The position numbers were made by a program, and so were the translations under genes. From Methylomicrobium sp. wino1 (GTDB taxonomy: Bacteria > Pseudomonadota > Gammaproteobacteria > Methylococcales > Methylomonadaceae): a stretch of DNA of 64,000 nt. Each line of letters opens with the position of its first letter. Within the stretch, counting starts at the first letter, position 1. The stretch lies in NCBI RefSeq assembly GCF_003932755.1, contig NZ_CP024202.1, forward strand, positions 2,976,001-3,040,000, read 5' to 3'. This document shows positions 8,259-17,569 of the stretch, one piece after another. The notes under the pieces were generated by a model. It searched no databases and was not told the DNA's origin. It saw nothing but the letters and a program-made list of their open reading frames with translations.

Positions 8259-8729
8259 TTAGCCTCCGCAGCCGCCGATCGTGACCTTGACTTGTTGACG
8301 TGCGCTATAGAGCTGATCACCGGCTTTGATTACGGCAATGACATCGCAGGTTTCGGCCATTTTTAGTTGCGCCGATACGAAATGATCGGCATTTTCGGAC
8401 AATGTGAAAATCGCTGCCAGCGGTACCGGGTTTTTTTCGACCAGAATTGCGATGCTTTCGACATCGTTTAGCGTGCTGGAAACCTTGATCGGCACGACTG
8501 CGCCGTCTTCGGCGATCAACGGTAGGTTGAGCGAAATTGCAGCGGAATCGGCAATGTCCGCTCCGGCAAACAAACGATCCAGCGTTTGCTCGAGCTTTCC
8601 CGGCGAGAAATAGTCTTCGGCCCATTCGGCGAAAACTTGTCCCGGAGTCATCAGGCCTGCACAAGCGGCAATAACGTAACATCCCGATGTCGTAGCGTGC
8701 CGTAAAAATTTTCTACGCGAATAAGTCAT
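8259..8729 (-). CDS. soxY: Sulfur carrier subunit SoxY
   Basis: Carries sulfur intermediates on a C-terminal cysteine. The 156-residue precursor starts with a twin-arginine signal (SRRKFL, residues 4-9) and ends with the diagnostic GGCGG, so C154 is the swinging-arm cysteine. It heads the soxYZA-moeA unit. I could not identify a convincing promoter in the 200 bases upstream. Confidence 0.94.
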   Translation of the reverse strand: MTYSRRKFLRHATTSGCYVIAACAGLMTPGQVFAEWAEDYFSPGKLEQTLDRLFAGADIADSAAISLNLPLIAEDGAVVPIKVSSTLNDVESIAILVEKNPVPLAAIFTLSENADHFVSAQLKMAETCDVIAVIKAGDQLYSARQQVKVTIGGCGG

Positions 8730-8955
8730 GAAGTTTCGGTTCGATTAGGCGATAATTAGCAATTTTTCAAGCCGACTATTCTAATCATTTCTTTTAGCTT
8801 TCGGAAACGAAATACCCATGACTGTCGAATTAAACGAATTACTCTTTGCCATGCACATCAAGCTAAAACGACCAACTCACACATCCGATCTTTCTCAAGC
8901 TCCAAGTTGGGTAAGAGCATTAGGTGTGCGATGCGCAGCAAACGGTTAAAAGCAT

Positions 8956-9037
8956 GTAGCCCGTATGCAGCGTAGCTAAATACGGGAATGGTGTAGCTTC
9001 AAACTTCCCCGTTTGCGCTGCGCTCCATTCGGGCTAC
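8956..9037. repeat. 82-bp dispersed palindromic repeat, copy 2
   Basis: Starts GTAGCCCGTATGCAGCG and ends CCATTCGGGCTAC; the terminal GTAGCCCG and CGGGCTAC are reverse complements. Same length and layout as the copies at 4217 and 54413. It lies in the 569-base gap between soxY and dxs, where I see no gene. Confidence 0.75.
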
Positions 9038-9093
9038 ACTGTTTGGTCAATTCGGCCTTGATGCCATTTATTGTAGCTTGACATTTTCGACCT

Positions 9094-9171
9094 CGAAATC
9101 GCGATCTGGGGATCGCTCCCACGGTGCATCAATCACCCACCGTGGGAGCGACGCCTTCGTCGCGATTTTCG
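9094..9171. repeat. Long hairpin of the GTGGGAGCGA repeat family
   Basis: An inverted repeat with arms containing CGCTCCCACGGTG and CACCGTGGGAGCG, extended outward by CGAAATCGCGA and TCGCGATTTTCG. Related copies lie at about 20144-20203 and 34044-34115. Located downstream of dxs. Confidence 0.65.
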
Positions 9172-9298
9172 AAGCCACCGACGCTCAACTTCCACGGTTT
9201 ATTTCGAAGTCCTAATTGCCCTGAATTCAATGAATTTGCCCCTAGGCGAAGTGCTTTATCTAGGGTCAATCGAGCAAAGCCGGCTTTCGCCAATGGGG

Positions 9299-11161
9299 TC
9301 ACGCGCAAAATTGCTCGATGCTCTGCAATATGCCTTGTGTATCCAATCCGCAAAAACTCAGTAATTCCTCGCGCGTGCCTTGTTCGATGAAGGCATCGGG
9401 CAGGCCGATGTTCAAGACCGGCATCACGATTCTTTGTGCCTGCAGAAATTCGTTGACCGCGCTGCCGGCGCCGCCGGCGACGACGTTTTCTTCGACCGTG
9501 ACGATGATATCGTGACTCTTCGCCAGTTCCAGAATCAACGCTTCATCGAGCGGCTTGACGAAACGCATGTTGACGACGGTCGCGCCGAGCTGCTTACCGA
9601 CCTCGACCGACGACGTCACCATGCTGCCGAAGGCGAGCATCGCGATGCGTCCGCCTTGGTGGCGAATCTCGGCCTTGCCGATCGGTAGCGCGGTCATGGT
9701 GCAATCGACCGGTACGCCCGGTCCCTTGCCGCGCGGATAGCGTACCGAAGCCGGGCCTTTATGAATATAACCGGTATAGAGCATATGCCGGCATTCGTTC
9801 TCGTCGGCCGGTGCCATGATCAACATATTCGGCAAGCAGCGCATGTAAGTGTAATCGAAGCTGCCGGCATGGGTCGGGCCGTCCGGGCCGACTAGGCCGG
9901 CGCGGTCCAATGCGAACAAGACGTCCAGATCCTGCAAGACCACATCGTGGATCAATTGATCGTAGCCGCGCTGCAAAAAGGTCGAATAAATCGCGACGAC
10001 CGGTTTGCCGCCTTCGCAGGCGAGGCCCGCCGCCAGCGTCACGGCATGCTGTTCGGCGATCGCGACGTCGAAATAACGCTTCGGAAAGCGTTCGGAAAAC
10101 GCGACCAATCCGGAGCCTTCGCGCATCGCCGGGGTAATGCCGCACAAGCGCTCGTCCTGTTCGGCCATGTCGCAGAGCCATTGTCCGAACACCTGCGTAT
10201 AAGTCGGATGCGGAGAAGGGGCCGATTTCGGCAGGCAGTCCCGGCTCGGATCGAAGGCCGGCACACCGTGATAGGCCAAGGGGTCCTTTTCGGCCGGCGC
10301 ATAGCCTTTGCCTTTCTTGGTGACGATATGCAAAAAGCGCGGGCCGGAAATCTGTTTCAAATTCTCCAGTGTCGACACCAGCATGTCCAGGTCGTGGCCG
10401 TCGATCGGACCGATATAATTGAACCCCATTTCCTCGAACAAGGTGCCCGGCACGATCATGCCTTTCATGTGTTCCTCGGTCTTACGAGCCAGTTCCCAGA
10501 CGCTCGGCATGCTGCTCAGGACCTTCTTGCTTTCTTCGCGTACCGAAGAATAAATCTTACTCGACAGAATCTTAGTCAGATAATTATTCAACGCGCCGAC
10601 ATTCGGCGAAATCGACATATCGTTATCGTTCAGAACCACCAACAAATTCGCGTCGATCGCACCGGCATGATTCATCGCCTCGAAGGCCATGCCGCCGGTG
10701 ATGCTGCCGTCGCCGATGATTGCGACACAGTGCTTATCCTCGCCGCGTAAACCGGATGCGATCGCCATGCCCAATGCCGCACTGATCGAAGTGCTCGAAT
10801 GGCCGACGCCGAAGGCATCGTATTCGCTTTCAGAGCGGTTCGGAAACGCGCAGATACCGTCACGGGTGCGGATCGTGGTCATGCGCTCCTTGCGTCCGGT
10901 CAGGATTTTGTGCGGATAGGCCTGATGGCCGACATCCCAGACCAATTGATCGCGCGGCGTGTCGAATACGTAATGCAGCGCCACGGTCAACTCCACGGTG
11001 CCGAGGCCTGCCGAGAAATGTCCGCCGGAAATACTGACCGTGTGAGTCAGGAACTCGCGTAGTTCTTTGGCAATCGGGACTAGATTGGCTTTGGACAGTT
11101 TTCGTAAATCCGCGGGCGTTTCGATCAGACTCAATAACGGGTAATCGTTAGCAAGGTTCAT
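9299..11161 (-). CDS. dxs: 1-deoxy-D-xylulose-5-phosphate synthase
   Basis: First step of the MEP isoprenoid pathway: pyruvate plus glyceraldehyde 3-phosphate gives DXP, with thiamine diphosphate. From the ATG at 11161 the protein is 620 residues, the usual length; AGGAAAA lies seven bases upstream, which favours this over a start at 11194. Motifs include [18 protein letters not shown] (thiamine site) and, in the second half, [15 protein letters not shown]. Base composition is visibly more GC-rich than in the neighbouring hpnN and copD, probably codon adaptation in a highly expressed gene. It follows copD by 55 bases and may close an hpnN-copC-copD-dxs transcript. Its product feeds hopanoid, sterol and carotenoid synthesis. 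Confidence 0.96.
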   Translation of the reverse strand: MNLANDYPLLSLIETPADLRKLSKANLVPIAKELREFLTHTVSISGGHFSAGLGTVELTVALHYVFDTPRDQLVWDVGHQAYPHKILTGRKERMTTIRTRDGICAFPNRSESEYDAFGVGHSSTSISAALGMAIASGLRGEDKHCVAIIGDGSITGGMAFEAMNHAGAIDANLLVVLNDNDMSISPNVGALNNYLTKILSSKIYSSVREESKKVLSSMPSVWELARKTEEHMKGMIVPGTLFEEMGFNYIGPIDGHDLDMLVSTLENLKQISGPRFLHIVTKKGKGYAPAEKDPLAYHGVPAFDPSRDCLPKSAPSPHPTYTQVFGQWLCDMAEQDERLCGITPAMREGSGLVAFSERFPKRYFDVAIAEQHAVTLAAGLACEGGKPVVAIYSTFLQRGYDQLIHDVVLQDLDVLFALDRAGLVGPDGPTHAGSFDYTYMRCLPNMLIMAPADENECRHMLYTGYIHKGPASVRYPRGKGPGVPVDCTMTALPIGKAEIRHQGGRIAMLAFGSMVTSSVEVGKQLGATVVNMRFVKPLDEALILELAKSHDIIVTVEENVVAGGAGSAVNEFLQAQRIVMPVLNIGLPDAFIEQGTREELLSFCGLDTQGILQSIEQFCA

Positions 11162-11216
11162 AGTATTTTCCTGAGAGAGTGCTTCATTATCCATTGAATG
11201 AATCGGGTAAAAGCAA

Positions 11217-12851
11217 TTAATAAAGCGGTTCTTGATAAAACAATAAAATCATACCTAGCTGAAGCATCGCAAAAGCGGATATTAACCCGGCTATTTGTCG
11301 TTGTTTCGGGTCATTGAGTCGTATTTCAAGCCAACGTGCACTGGCGATGATGATCGCAAATACACCCATTAACGTATGTCCTACCTGAATTAAGAAAGCT
11401 GTTTTAGGTTGAAAGCCGACATGCGAGTGCGTCAGCAACATCAGACCGCCGAAGGCTCCGAGCAGCGGAAACATATAGATCAGTTTCTTATTCGAGTTAT
11501 TGGGGTGGCGTGCCTTATATTCCATGACTCCCATCATGAACGCCATGAAAGTCGCGATACGGTGTTGCAGAATTTCGCCGCTCTCTAATGTGCTTTCCCA
11601 AAAACCGATGGGGCCGAGTGGCCATGCTTCTGGGTCGCTACGTATAAACAGGAAAAGGCCGAGAAAAGCGAAGCCGAGCGGCCAGTAAGGACCGCGATGC
11701 GGCGGAGGCGGACGAAGTGATGCAATGATGGCTAAAACTGCGATCGTTGTAACGAAAATGCCGGCTACATTGTGGTTGTAGTCCGACCAGTCGGTACTCG
11801 CGCGCGACGGAACTTGGCCTATGATTGCGGTTCTACCGGGTTCGCCGGCCATTAACTCTTCGTGAGTCGGAGATGTTGTTAGTGGAATCCGTGGTTTGAA
11901 AGTGGCGAGCGTTTCCTGCCAGGTTGCGGTGGTTTTCGGGATATCGATCGCCGGCGGTTGGGTTGCAAGGCTGACGGCTGTGAATAGAATGCTAACCAAC
12001 AGGAATGTTTCGGCTTGAATATAACTTGGAATCTCGCGGAATAGCAGCGTCTCGCGATTCTGTTCGAAGAATTCGCGCGTGCCGCGATTGTTTAAATAAG
12101 CTAAAAACAAAGCTATGGCTAGCAAGAGCAGTTTGACCAGTAACAAGTTGCCGTAGCCGGTGCCGATGAATCCGTTCCAACTATCGATATAGCCGATCGC
12201 CATCGGAAGGCCGGTCGCAATTAGGACCGCGAGCGAAACCAGACCGAGTTTCCCAAATTGTTTCAAAAAGTTGGGCCACAACATCGGATCGATTGCGTTA
12301 CGTGTGCTTAAACGCCAAATGTTAATTAATTGAAAGACACCGCCAACCCATGCTGCCGCGGCGATTTGGTGAATGACTGTCATCGTCATCAATTGTATAC
12401 GTCCATCGAAGCGTCCCGCACTGTGAGCGAGCCAAGCGCCGGCGATTAGTGCCGGAATCGCTAAGGCGGTTGCGTTATACCAGGCGTTCTTAGACGTCGG
12501 TTGAAGACTGAGCTTGCTCCCGACATAAAAGGCCAGGCAGCCCATCACGATCATACGCACCATTCCGGCCTTGAACTGAATCGTATCGGTAAAGGCCGGG
12601 AACGGCCAGACGCCTAGGGTCACGTTCATCAGCCAAACTTTTATTATCAGCGCGAAGCCTTGCGTTAACGCGAGGCCGAATGCACCATAGTAAATCAATG
12701 TGACGGTCGACGATAAATGTTTTTCATCGTATCTCCTTGACCAAGGTTTCAGCATAAACATGCCCCAGATCAAGCCGCCTATCGCCGCGCTAAAAAATAC
12801 GCGGTCGACTCCGCCGACCAAAGAATCCAAAAAATCAGCTAATCCGCCCAT
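11217..12851 (-). CDS. copD: CopD-family copper membrane protein
   Basis: Inner-membrane protein linked to copper uptake or resistance, normally working with periplasmic CopC. The 544-residue protein is hydrophobic along most of its length, with roughly a dozen membrane segments; the CopD domain covers about residues 70-310 ([28 protein letters not shown], with the membrane histidines of the family). The C-terminal third after about 370 adds further membrane segments beyond a minimal CopD. The ATG at 12851 has AAAGG upstream; a TTG lies two codons earlier. It follows copC by 11 bases. Copper handling is important to methanotrophs, which use copper in particulate methane monooxygenase, but a direct link is inference. 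Confidence 0.88.
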   Translation of the reverse strand: MGGLADFLDSLVGGVDRVFFSAAIGGLIWGMFMLKPWSRRYDEKHLSSTVTLIYYGAFGLALTQGFALIIKVWLMNVTLGVWPFPAFTDTIQFKAGMVRMIVMGCLAFYVGSKLSLQPTSKNAWYNATALAIPALIAGAWLAHSAGRFDGRIQLMTMTVIHQIAAAAWVGGVFQLINIWRLSTRNAIDPMLWPNFLKQFGKLGLVSLAVLIATGLPMAIGYIDSWNGFIGTGYGNLLLVKLLLLAIALFLAYLNNRGTREFFEQNRETLLFREIPSYIQAETFLLVSILFTAVSLATQPPAIDIPKTTATWQETLATFKPRIPLTTSPTHEELMAGEPGRTAIIGQVPSRASTDWSDYNHNVAGIFVTTIAVLAIIASLRPPPPHRGPYWPLGFAFLGLFLFIRSDPEAWPLGPIGFWESTLESGEILQHRIATFMAFMMGVMEYKARHPNNSNKKLIYMFPLLGAFGGLMLLTHSHVGFQPKTAFLIQVGHTLMGVFAIIIASARWLEIRLNDPKQRQIAGLISAFAMLQLGMILLFYQEPLY

Positions 12852-12862
12852 TACCAATGCCT

Positions 12863-13219
12863 TTATTCGATGACAAAAAAACGAATGATATCTTCGGTCA
12901 AGTGACCGTCGGCCGCGAACACCTTAAGCTGGATCGCATGTTCTCCGGGTTCTAACGGAGGAATATCGATGACGACTTCTCCGCGGTTTTCACCTCGATT
13001 GACTTGGAGTCTCTCATGCACATCACCTTTTTTGACCAGATCGAAATGAGATAAAGCCAATTCCACTCTCGAATTAAAGGTAAGCGATACTTTTCTTCCG
13101 GTACCGGCCTTGATCGGGTCGATCTTTAAGGAAGTATCCGTGACAACGGCATGTGCTGAGACAGGGCTCGCATTGAGCGATAGTATTACAAATAAAAGTT
13201 GAAAATAATGTTTAATCAT
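12863..13219 (-). CDS. copC: Periplasmic copper-binding protein CopC
   Basis: Small periplasmic copper protein, 118 residues. The signal peptide ends at ASPVSA, placing H23 as the first residue of the mature protein. D104 and H106 (AADGH) complete the known CopC Cu(II) site of N-terminal His, Asp and His. The methionine-rich Cu(I) site of some CopC proteins is absent, so this is a Cu(II)-only type. Upstream hpnN ends 62 bases away and copD begins 11 bases after, suggesting one transcript. Confidence 0.9.
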   Translation of the reverse strand: MIKHYFQLLFVILSLNASPVSAHAVVTDTSLKIDPIKAGTGRKVSLTFNSRVELALSHFDLVKKGDVHERLQVNRGENRGEVVIDIPPLEPGEHAIQLKVFAADGHLTEDIIRFFVIE

Positions 13220-13281
13220 ATCTTTAACATAAATAGAGATAACGAAGGATAGTTAATCGTCAATAACGTTAGTGGCGAAGT

Positions 13282-15897
13282 TTAGGTTCTATTTGGATTG
13301 ATTAACGCCGGTAGAACAATCAAGCTGCTGGTTAGAGTCATCGTAATACCAACCGATAATAATAAACCCATACTGGCGATTCCCAGGTGCGAGGTAAACG
13401 CCAGGCTCGTAAAGCTGCACAGTGTCGTCAATGCGCTGAAAAACACGCCGCGTGCGGAACTCGATTGCAGCAAGTTGGTTTGGCTTTGCTTGTGTTGCAA
13501 TCGATGCACGATATGAATTGCGCTGTCGACACCCATCCCCAGAAGCAAGGGTAATACGATGATATTCGCGAAATTAAAGGGATTGTTCAACAGGACGTTG
13601 AATGCGCCGGTAAGTAGCGCTGCAAGCATCAGCGGGACGATCATCAATAATGTCGATTTTATGCTGCGTGTGATAATGAGTAGCAGTGCTATAATGAACA
13701 CCAGTGCACTCGAAAAGGCTTGGATGAACGCGTCGACGACAGCTTGCCCGGAAGTGACGTCGCCAATCGGCAGGCCGAATACTTGCGGATAGGTGTCAAG
13801 TACTTGATTGACGAATACTTTTAGATGTCCGGGGTCGTTGAGGTCTTGCTTGGGTAGAACCAATAGTCGTACGATGCCGTTAGGGCTGATCCAATGGCTT
13901 TTGACAGTTTCGGGAATGTCGTCGATTGCGAATTCGGTAGCAGTCAGGCCATCCCGCAACAAGCGCATCGTTTCCGGTAATAAAATCATCACATTGGTTT
14001 CCAGCTGCGAATATACCGAATCGGGTTGCTCAGCCTTGTCGGCATGGTCGATGAAAGCTTGAATGTTTCGGTGAAGTTGTTCAAGCAATTCGACCGATAC
14101 CGATGTGGGCTTTTGTTCTAAGGTTTGTTGCAAGGATTGGTTGAACTGAATCAACGCGCTTTTGACATCGGATTTTTCGTAATCGCGATCGAATTGATCG
14201 AGTTGCGCGGGCATAATAATATTAAGCATATCGAGGGTGTCGAGTTTTTCGCTTTGCTGTTCGGGGACTAGATTACTCAGGGTGATCGCTTGGTGAACGC
14301 TCGATAAGGTACTGAATTTTGCGGCCAGTTTGTCAGCGTCTTCCAAGCTGTCGGTGAGTGCGGAAATGATGAAAGGCGACTCGGTTTTGCTTTGCAATAA
14401 TTTTTTAAAAGCGACAACCGATGGGGCTTTCGGGTCTCGCAAATGGATCGGGTTCGAATCAAAAGTCAATTGTGTCAAAATAAAGCCGCTAGCAACCGCC
14501 AGTAATAATGCGATCTTGCGGATGGACCGGGAATGGCGGAATGGAAACTGATAGAGCCAATTCGGTAGTGTTGTAGCCGGCTTCGCGCTTAACGGTTTAA
14601 AACGCATCAATTTCAACAAGGCGGGCAGCAGAAGGAGTGAAATGGCCAAGCCTATAAACATGCCGACACCGGAAATAATACCCAGTTCCGAAACGCCTTT
14701 AAAGTCGGTGGGTATGAATGCGAAAAAGCCGATCGCAGTCGTCAATGCGCATAAAAACAATGACGGGCCTACCGTATGAATACTGTCCGAAATGGCTGCG
14801 TCGGTCGGCATGGCATGCAGACGGCACTCTTGATATCGCAAGCATAGGTGGGTCGCGAAATCGACGCCCAATCCGATATACAAAACCGCGAATGCGACCG
14901 AGATTAGATTTAAGTGGCCAATGGCGACAGCTGCGAAGCCCGCGGTTAGGACGAGTCCGGCGATCAATGCGATAAAGGTTGAGAAAACCAGCCTTACCGA
15001 GCGCAGTCCCAGCCAAAGCGCCGAACAAACCAAGCTCAACGAAACGATCCCGGAAATCACCATGCTTTCGTTCACGCTTTCCATTTCTTCATGCTCCAAC
15101 GCGACTTCGCCGGTGAAGCTCAGACGCACGCCCGGAAACCGCGATTGCATTTGTTCGGAAAGCGCTCTGAGGTAGTCCATCGGTTTTTCCGCCGGCATCA
15201 AATCGCTGAAATCGAGATGCGGTTTTGCGATGACGAGACTGCGGGTTTGGTCTTTTCCGAAACTGTCTTCGGTCAGCATTTTTTGCCAAGATAGATAATG
15301 ATGTCGGTTTTCTTGGGTTGCGGACACCGTTTGATCGAAAGCGCTTAATAACGGGTCGAGCGGCATCGTTAATTCGCGATCGCTTTCCGTTAGTGCCAGC
15401 GAAAGAATGTCCAGAAAGCCCGCGAAATGATAGTTTTTGGATAGATGGCCGATAAACGGTTGTGCGTCGACCAGTTTTTCCGATAAGGCTTCGAGTTCGT
15501 CTAATTCCAAAAATAAAAAACCCTGTTGCCGGAAAAACGGATTATCGTCTGCGATATAAACCGATTCAAATAGGTTATGCTTCGTTTGCAAATCCTGTTC
15601 TAGGTATGCGGCGGCGAGAGAAGTTTCTTCGGGGGTGTCCGATTCGACAATGGCAATAATCGTGGCGGCGTCAAGCGGAAAAGCTTGATCTAGTTTGAGT
15701 CTGACCTTTTGAAATGGCAGTTCTTGAGACAATAACTCGGTGGTGTTGTTATTGATACCGAGATTTTTGATCGTGTAGTTCAGGCTCAGGGCGCATAACA
15801 AAACAAAGAACGACAACAAAATCCAAGGAAAACGCAAAGGAAGTTTTGTGATGGCTTCAAACAAGCGGGTTTGTATCGTTGCGGTATGTTTTGCCAT
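13282..15897 (-). CDS. hpnN: MMPL/RND transporter of the HpnN (hopanoid-associated) type
   Basis: Inner-membrane transporter of 871 residues with two RND halves. Each half has a large periplasmic loop and a group of membrane segments, with the paired motifs GVDFATH in the first and GVDSAIH in the second. HpnN is known to move hopanoids towards the outer membrane in other bacteria. The family is broad, so the hopanoid substrate rests on length, overall similarity and the presence of hpnR and dxs in the window. No other hpn gene is adjacent, which is unusual since hpnN often lies in the hopanoid cluster. The start at 15897 gives a short basic N-terminus before the first membrane segment (about 25-44). 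Confidence 0.75.
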   Translation of the reverse strand: MAKHTATIQTRLFEAITKLPLRFPWILLSFFVLLCALSLNYTIKNLGINNNTTELLSQELPFQKVRLKLDQAFPLDAATIIAIVESDTPEETSLAAAYLEQDLQTKHNLFESVYIADDNPFFRQQGFLFLELDELEALSEKLVDAQPFIGHLSKNYHFAGFLDILSLALTESDRELTMPLDPLLSAFDQTVSATQENRHHYLSWQKMLTEDSFGKDQTRSLVIAKPHLDFSDLMPAEKPMDYLRALSEQMQSRFPGVRLSFTGEVALEHEEMESVNESMVISGIVSLSLVCSALWLGLRSVRLVFSTFIALIAGLVLTAGFAAVAIGHLNLISVAFAVLYIGLGVDFATHLCLRYQECRLHAMPTDAAISDSIHTVGPSLFLCALTTAIGFFAFIPTDFKGVSELGIISGVGMFIGLAISLLLLPALLKLMRFKPLSAKPATTLPNWLYQFPFRHSRSIRKIALLLAVASGFILTQLTFDSNPIHLRDPKAPSVVAFKKLLQSKTESPFIISALTDSLEDADKLAAKFSTLSSVHQAITLSNLVPEQQSEKLDTLDMLNIIMPAQLDQFDRDYEKSDVKSALIQFNQSLQQTLEQKPTSVSVELLEQLHRNIQAFIDHADKAEQPDSVYSQLETNVMILLPETMRLLRDGLTATEFAIDDIPETVKSHWISPNGIVRLLVLPKQDLNDPGHLKVFVNQVLDTYPQVFGLPIGDVTSGQAVVDAFIQAFSSALVFIIALLLIITRSIKSTLLMIVPLMLAALLTGAFNVLLNNPFNFANIIVLPLLLGMGVDSAIHIVHRLQHKQSQTNLLQSSSARGVFFSALTTLCSFTSLAFTSHLGIASMGLLLSVGITMTLTSSLIVLPALINPNRT

Positions 15898-16288
15898 GGT
15901 TTTAAAGGCGGATAATTAGTTGAGTGTCGGTTTAAGAGTGCAGACTTACAATTTAGGAGGGCGGAACGGTTTTGCAAAAGCATGGCAAGCTTTAGAATTC
16001 ACATCTTATTCTCCATGACCTTCATGGTGAAAATTTATCTAAGTTCATAGCCATGAAGCCCAGGCTCGACATTGATTATAGTAATGCTGTTGGCATTATG
16101 CAAAATATTGTTGTATTTAGGCTAAATGGTACAGGAATGGATGAAAATGTGGAGATATGTTTTTTGATACGCCATATACATGGTTTTTGTTTGGAATTTA
16201 TACCTTCTCAGCGATTGATATAGCTTGGTGATTTAAGGAAATTGAGTGTTCGGCTTCATCGAAGTGGTTTTTTTAACTGAATTTACAC
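15898..16288. other. Gene-free region between hpnN and marR
   Basis: About 390 AT-rich bases with no convincing open frame. It contains a CCATGA(cc)TTCATGG palindrome near 16013-16027 that resembles the CATGAAG-type repeats at 32.9-33.0 and 37.6-38.0 kb. The two flanking genes diverge, so their regulatory sequences should lie here. Confidence 0.5.
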
Positions 16289-16317
16289 TTGTTGCGTTTA
16301 AGCAAATCTAATATAAT
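16289..16317 (+). promoter_or_regulatory. Sigma-70 promoter of the marR gene
   Basis: TTGTTG at 16289-16294, a 17-base spacer, and a perfect TATAAT at 16312-16317. The predicted start near 16324 lies about 26 bases before the ATG at 16350. Confidence 0.55.
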
Positions 16318-16349
16318 ACCCCTGGCTTACTATATTGAAGATCTTCTAT

Positions 16350-16784
16350 ATGCATTTTCGTTTCGGCTTTCTCAGTTATGAAATTAGTCACGTCATTCGT
16401 CAGCGGTTTAATAAAAATGCCGAAAGCATCGGCATTACTCATTCGCAATGGCGAGTCTTGGTACATTTGTCCGAAAACCCGAACTGCCGGCAAGTCGATT
16501 TGGCAGAAATTCTCGATGTCAAACCGATCACACTGGTCAAACAACTCGACCAGCTCGAAGCGCTGAGCTTGGTGAGCCGTCTCAAAGACAGCGATGATCG
16601 GCGTGCCTACCGGCTCGAGTTGACCGAAAATGCATTGCCGGTCATGCAGAAATTATGGGATATTGCCGACCAGGTCGAAGCCGAGGTGTTCGGCGTATTG
16701 TCTCCGGATGAACAAGCATTGGTCACCCGGCTGTTGTGCAGGGTCAAGAGGGCTATTTGCGGTACCCAGTCTGATATACCCTAG
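16350..16784 (+). CDS. MarR-family transcriptional regulator
   Basis: DNA-binding winged-helix repressor of 144 residues. The family pattern is clear: SYEISHVIRQRFNKNA dimer helix, ITHSQWRVLVHL, VDLAEILDVKPITLVKQLDQLE as the recognition region, then the wing SRLKDSDDRRAYRLELTE. I use the ATG at 16350 rather than the upstream TTG at 16335 because the promoter leaves little room. The next gene begins 50 bases later on the same strand, so it may control the small membrane protein and the SulP/Usp pair. Its ligand is unknown. Confidence 0.9.
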   Translation: MHFRFGFLSYEISHVIRQRFNKNAESIGITHSQWRVLVHLSENPNCRQVDLAEILDVKPITLVKQLDQLEALSLVSRLKDSDDRRAYRLELTENALPVMQKLWDIADQVEAEVFGVLSPDEQALVTRLLCRVKRAICGTQSDIP

Positions 16785-16833
16785 AATTCATCTTCGGTGC
16801 CATAGCGCGCGGTAATAACATCAAAGGCAAATT

Positions 16834-17361
16834 GTGTTTGCTATCATTAAAAAACTGAAGAAATCGAAAGCGATCGGATGGCTTGTCGTTTTATTTAAAA
16901 AGCCCGCTCCGGCAACGCCTGACGACAGTGACTGGCAGCTATTCGCAAGAGTTGTCTGGCAGTTCTTTTGGTTGTTTACCGTTTTGCTGTTTTTCGAAGA
17001 TCTGCTGGATTTTGCAATTGAAATCGTGCATTCGATTTTCGAGATTCTGCACCTGTTGATAGAGTTACTCGAAGGATTTGTAGAAGAAATTTTGGAACAT
17101 CTGCTGCATACCGACCACCATCAAAGCGAGACGATCATTGTCAATGCGGCGTTGTTGATCGGGCTGTATGGATTTTATCGTTTTGTCCGCGCAATTCCGC
17201 GTATTGTCCGGCGCTTGAAAAGAAATTATGACGTAGCCTGGCTCAAATATAAAAGACGTAAATCAGCTTATTGGCGGACGTTATTGCCGGGCCAGAAGAT
17301 CAAGTTGACGGCTGCTTACCTGGCCGGCTTGTCGCTGCTGCTGTTTTGGCTGACGCTATGA
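16834..17361 (+). CDS. Small membrane protein with amphipathic helix, unknown function
   Basis: Unrecognised protein of 175 residues starting at GTG. It has a basic N-terminus, hydrophobic segments near 37-55, 106-121 and 153-174, and between the first two a long strongly patterned helix (about 56-92) rich in Glu, Ile and Leu with a period near seven, ending in a His-rich patch (HTDHHQSE). A basic stretch with many Arg and Lys follows at 126-150. It lies between marR and a SulP transporter on the same strand. The reading frame is plausible by codon pattern and position; the exact start is uncertain. Confidence 0.65.
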   Translation: MFAIIKKLKKSKAIGWLVVLFKKPAPATPDDSDWQLFARVVWQFFWLFTVLLFFEDLLDFAIEIVHSIFEILHLLIELLEGFVEEILEHLLHTDHHQSETIIVNAALLIGLYGFYRFVRAIPRIVRRLKRNYDVAWLKYKRRKSAYWRTLLPGQKIKLTAAYLAGLSLLLFWLTL

Positions 17362-17569
17362 AGTTAAACCGGATTCCAACATCATTACGTTAATTCACGA
17401 TGACTCGCAAACATACTCCACCTTAACCGCTCTACAATTTGATTACAGACTTCGAAGGCTCTTTTCGTCTCGTAAACAGGACAGGATACGGGAGGAGCCG
17501 TTTTTGTTCTCTTAATTTTCATTCGGCGGTCGGACCGGCTGTCGACGGTTTTTTAATGACAGGAATACC

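Noticed and set aside
8317-8682. Frame inside soxY considered as a missing soxX
   Set aside because: It has no haem motif or signal peptide and is an out-of-frame reading of soxY.
9947-10750. Long open frame (267 codons) on the strand opposite dxs
   Set aside because: dxs is unmistakable on the other strand, and its GC-rich codon pattern naturally leaves long antisense frames open. The translated product has no family features.
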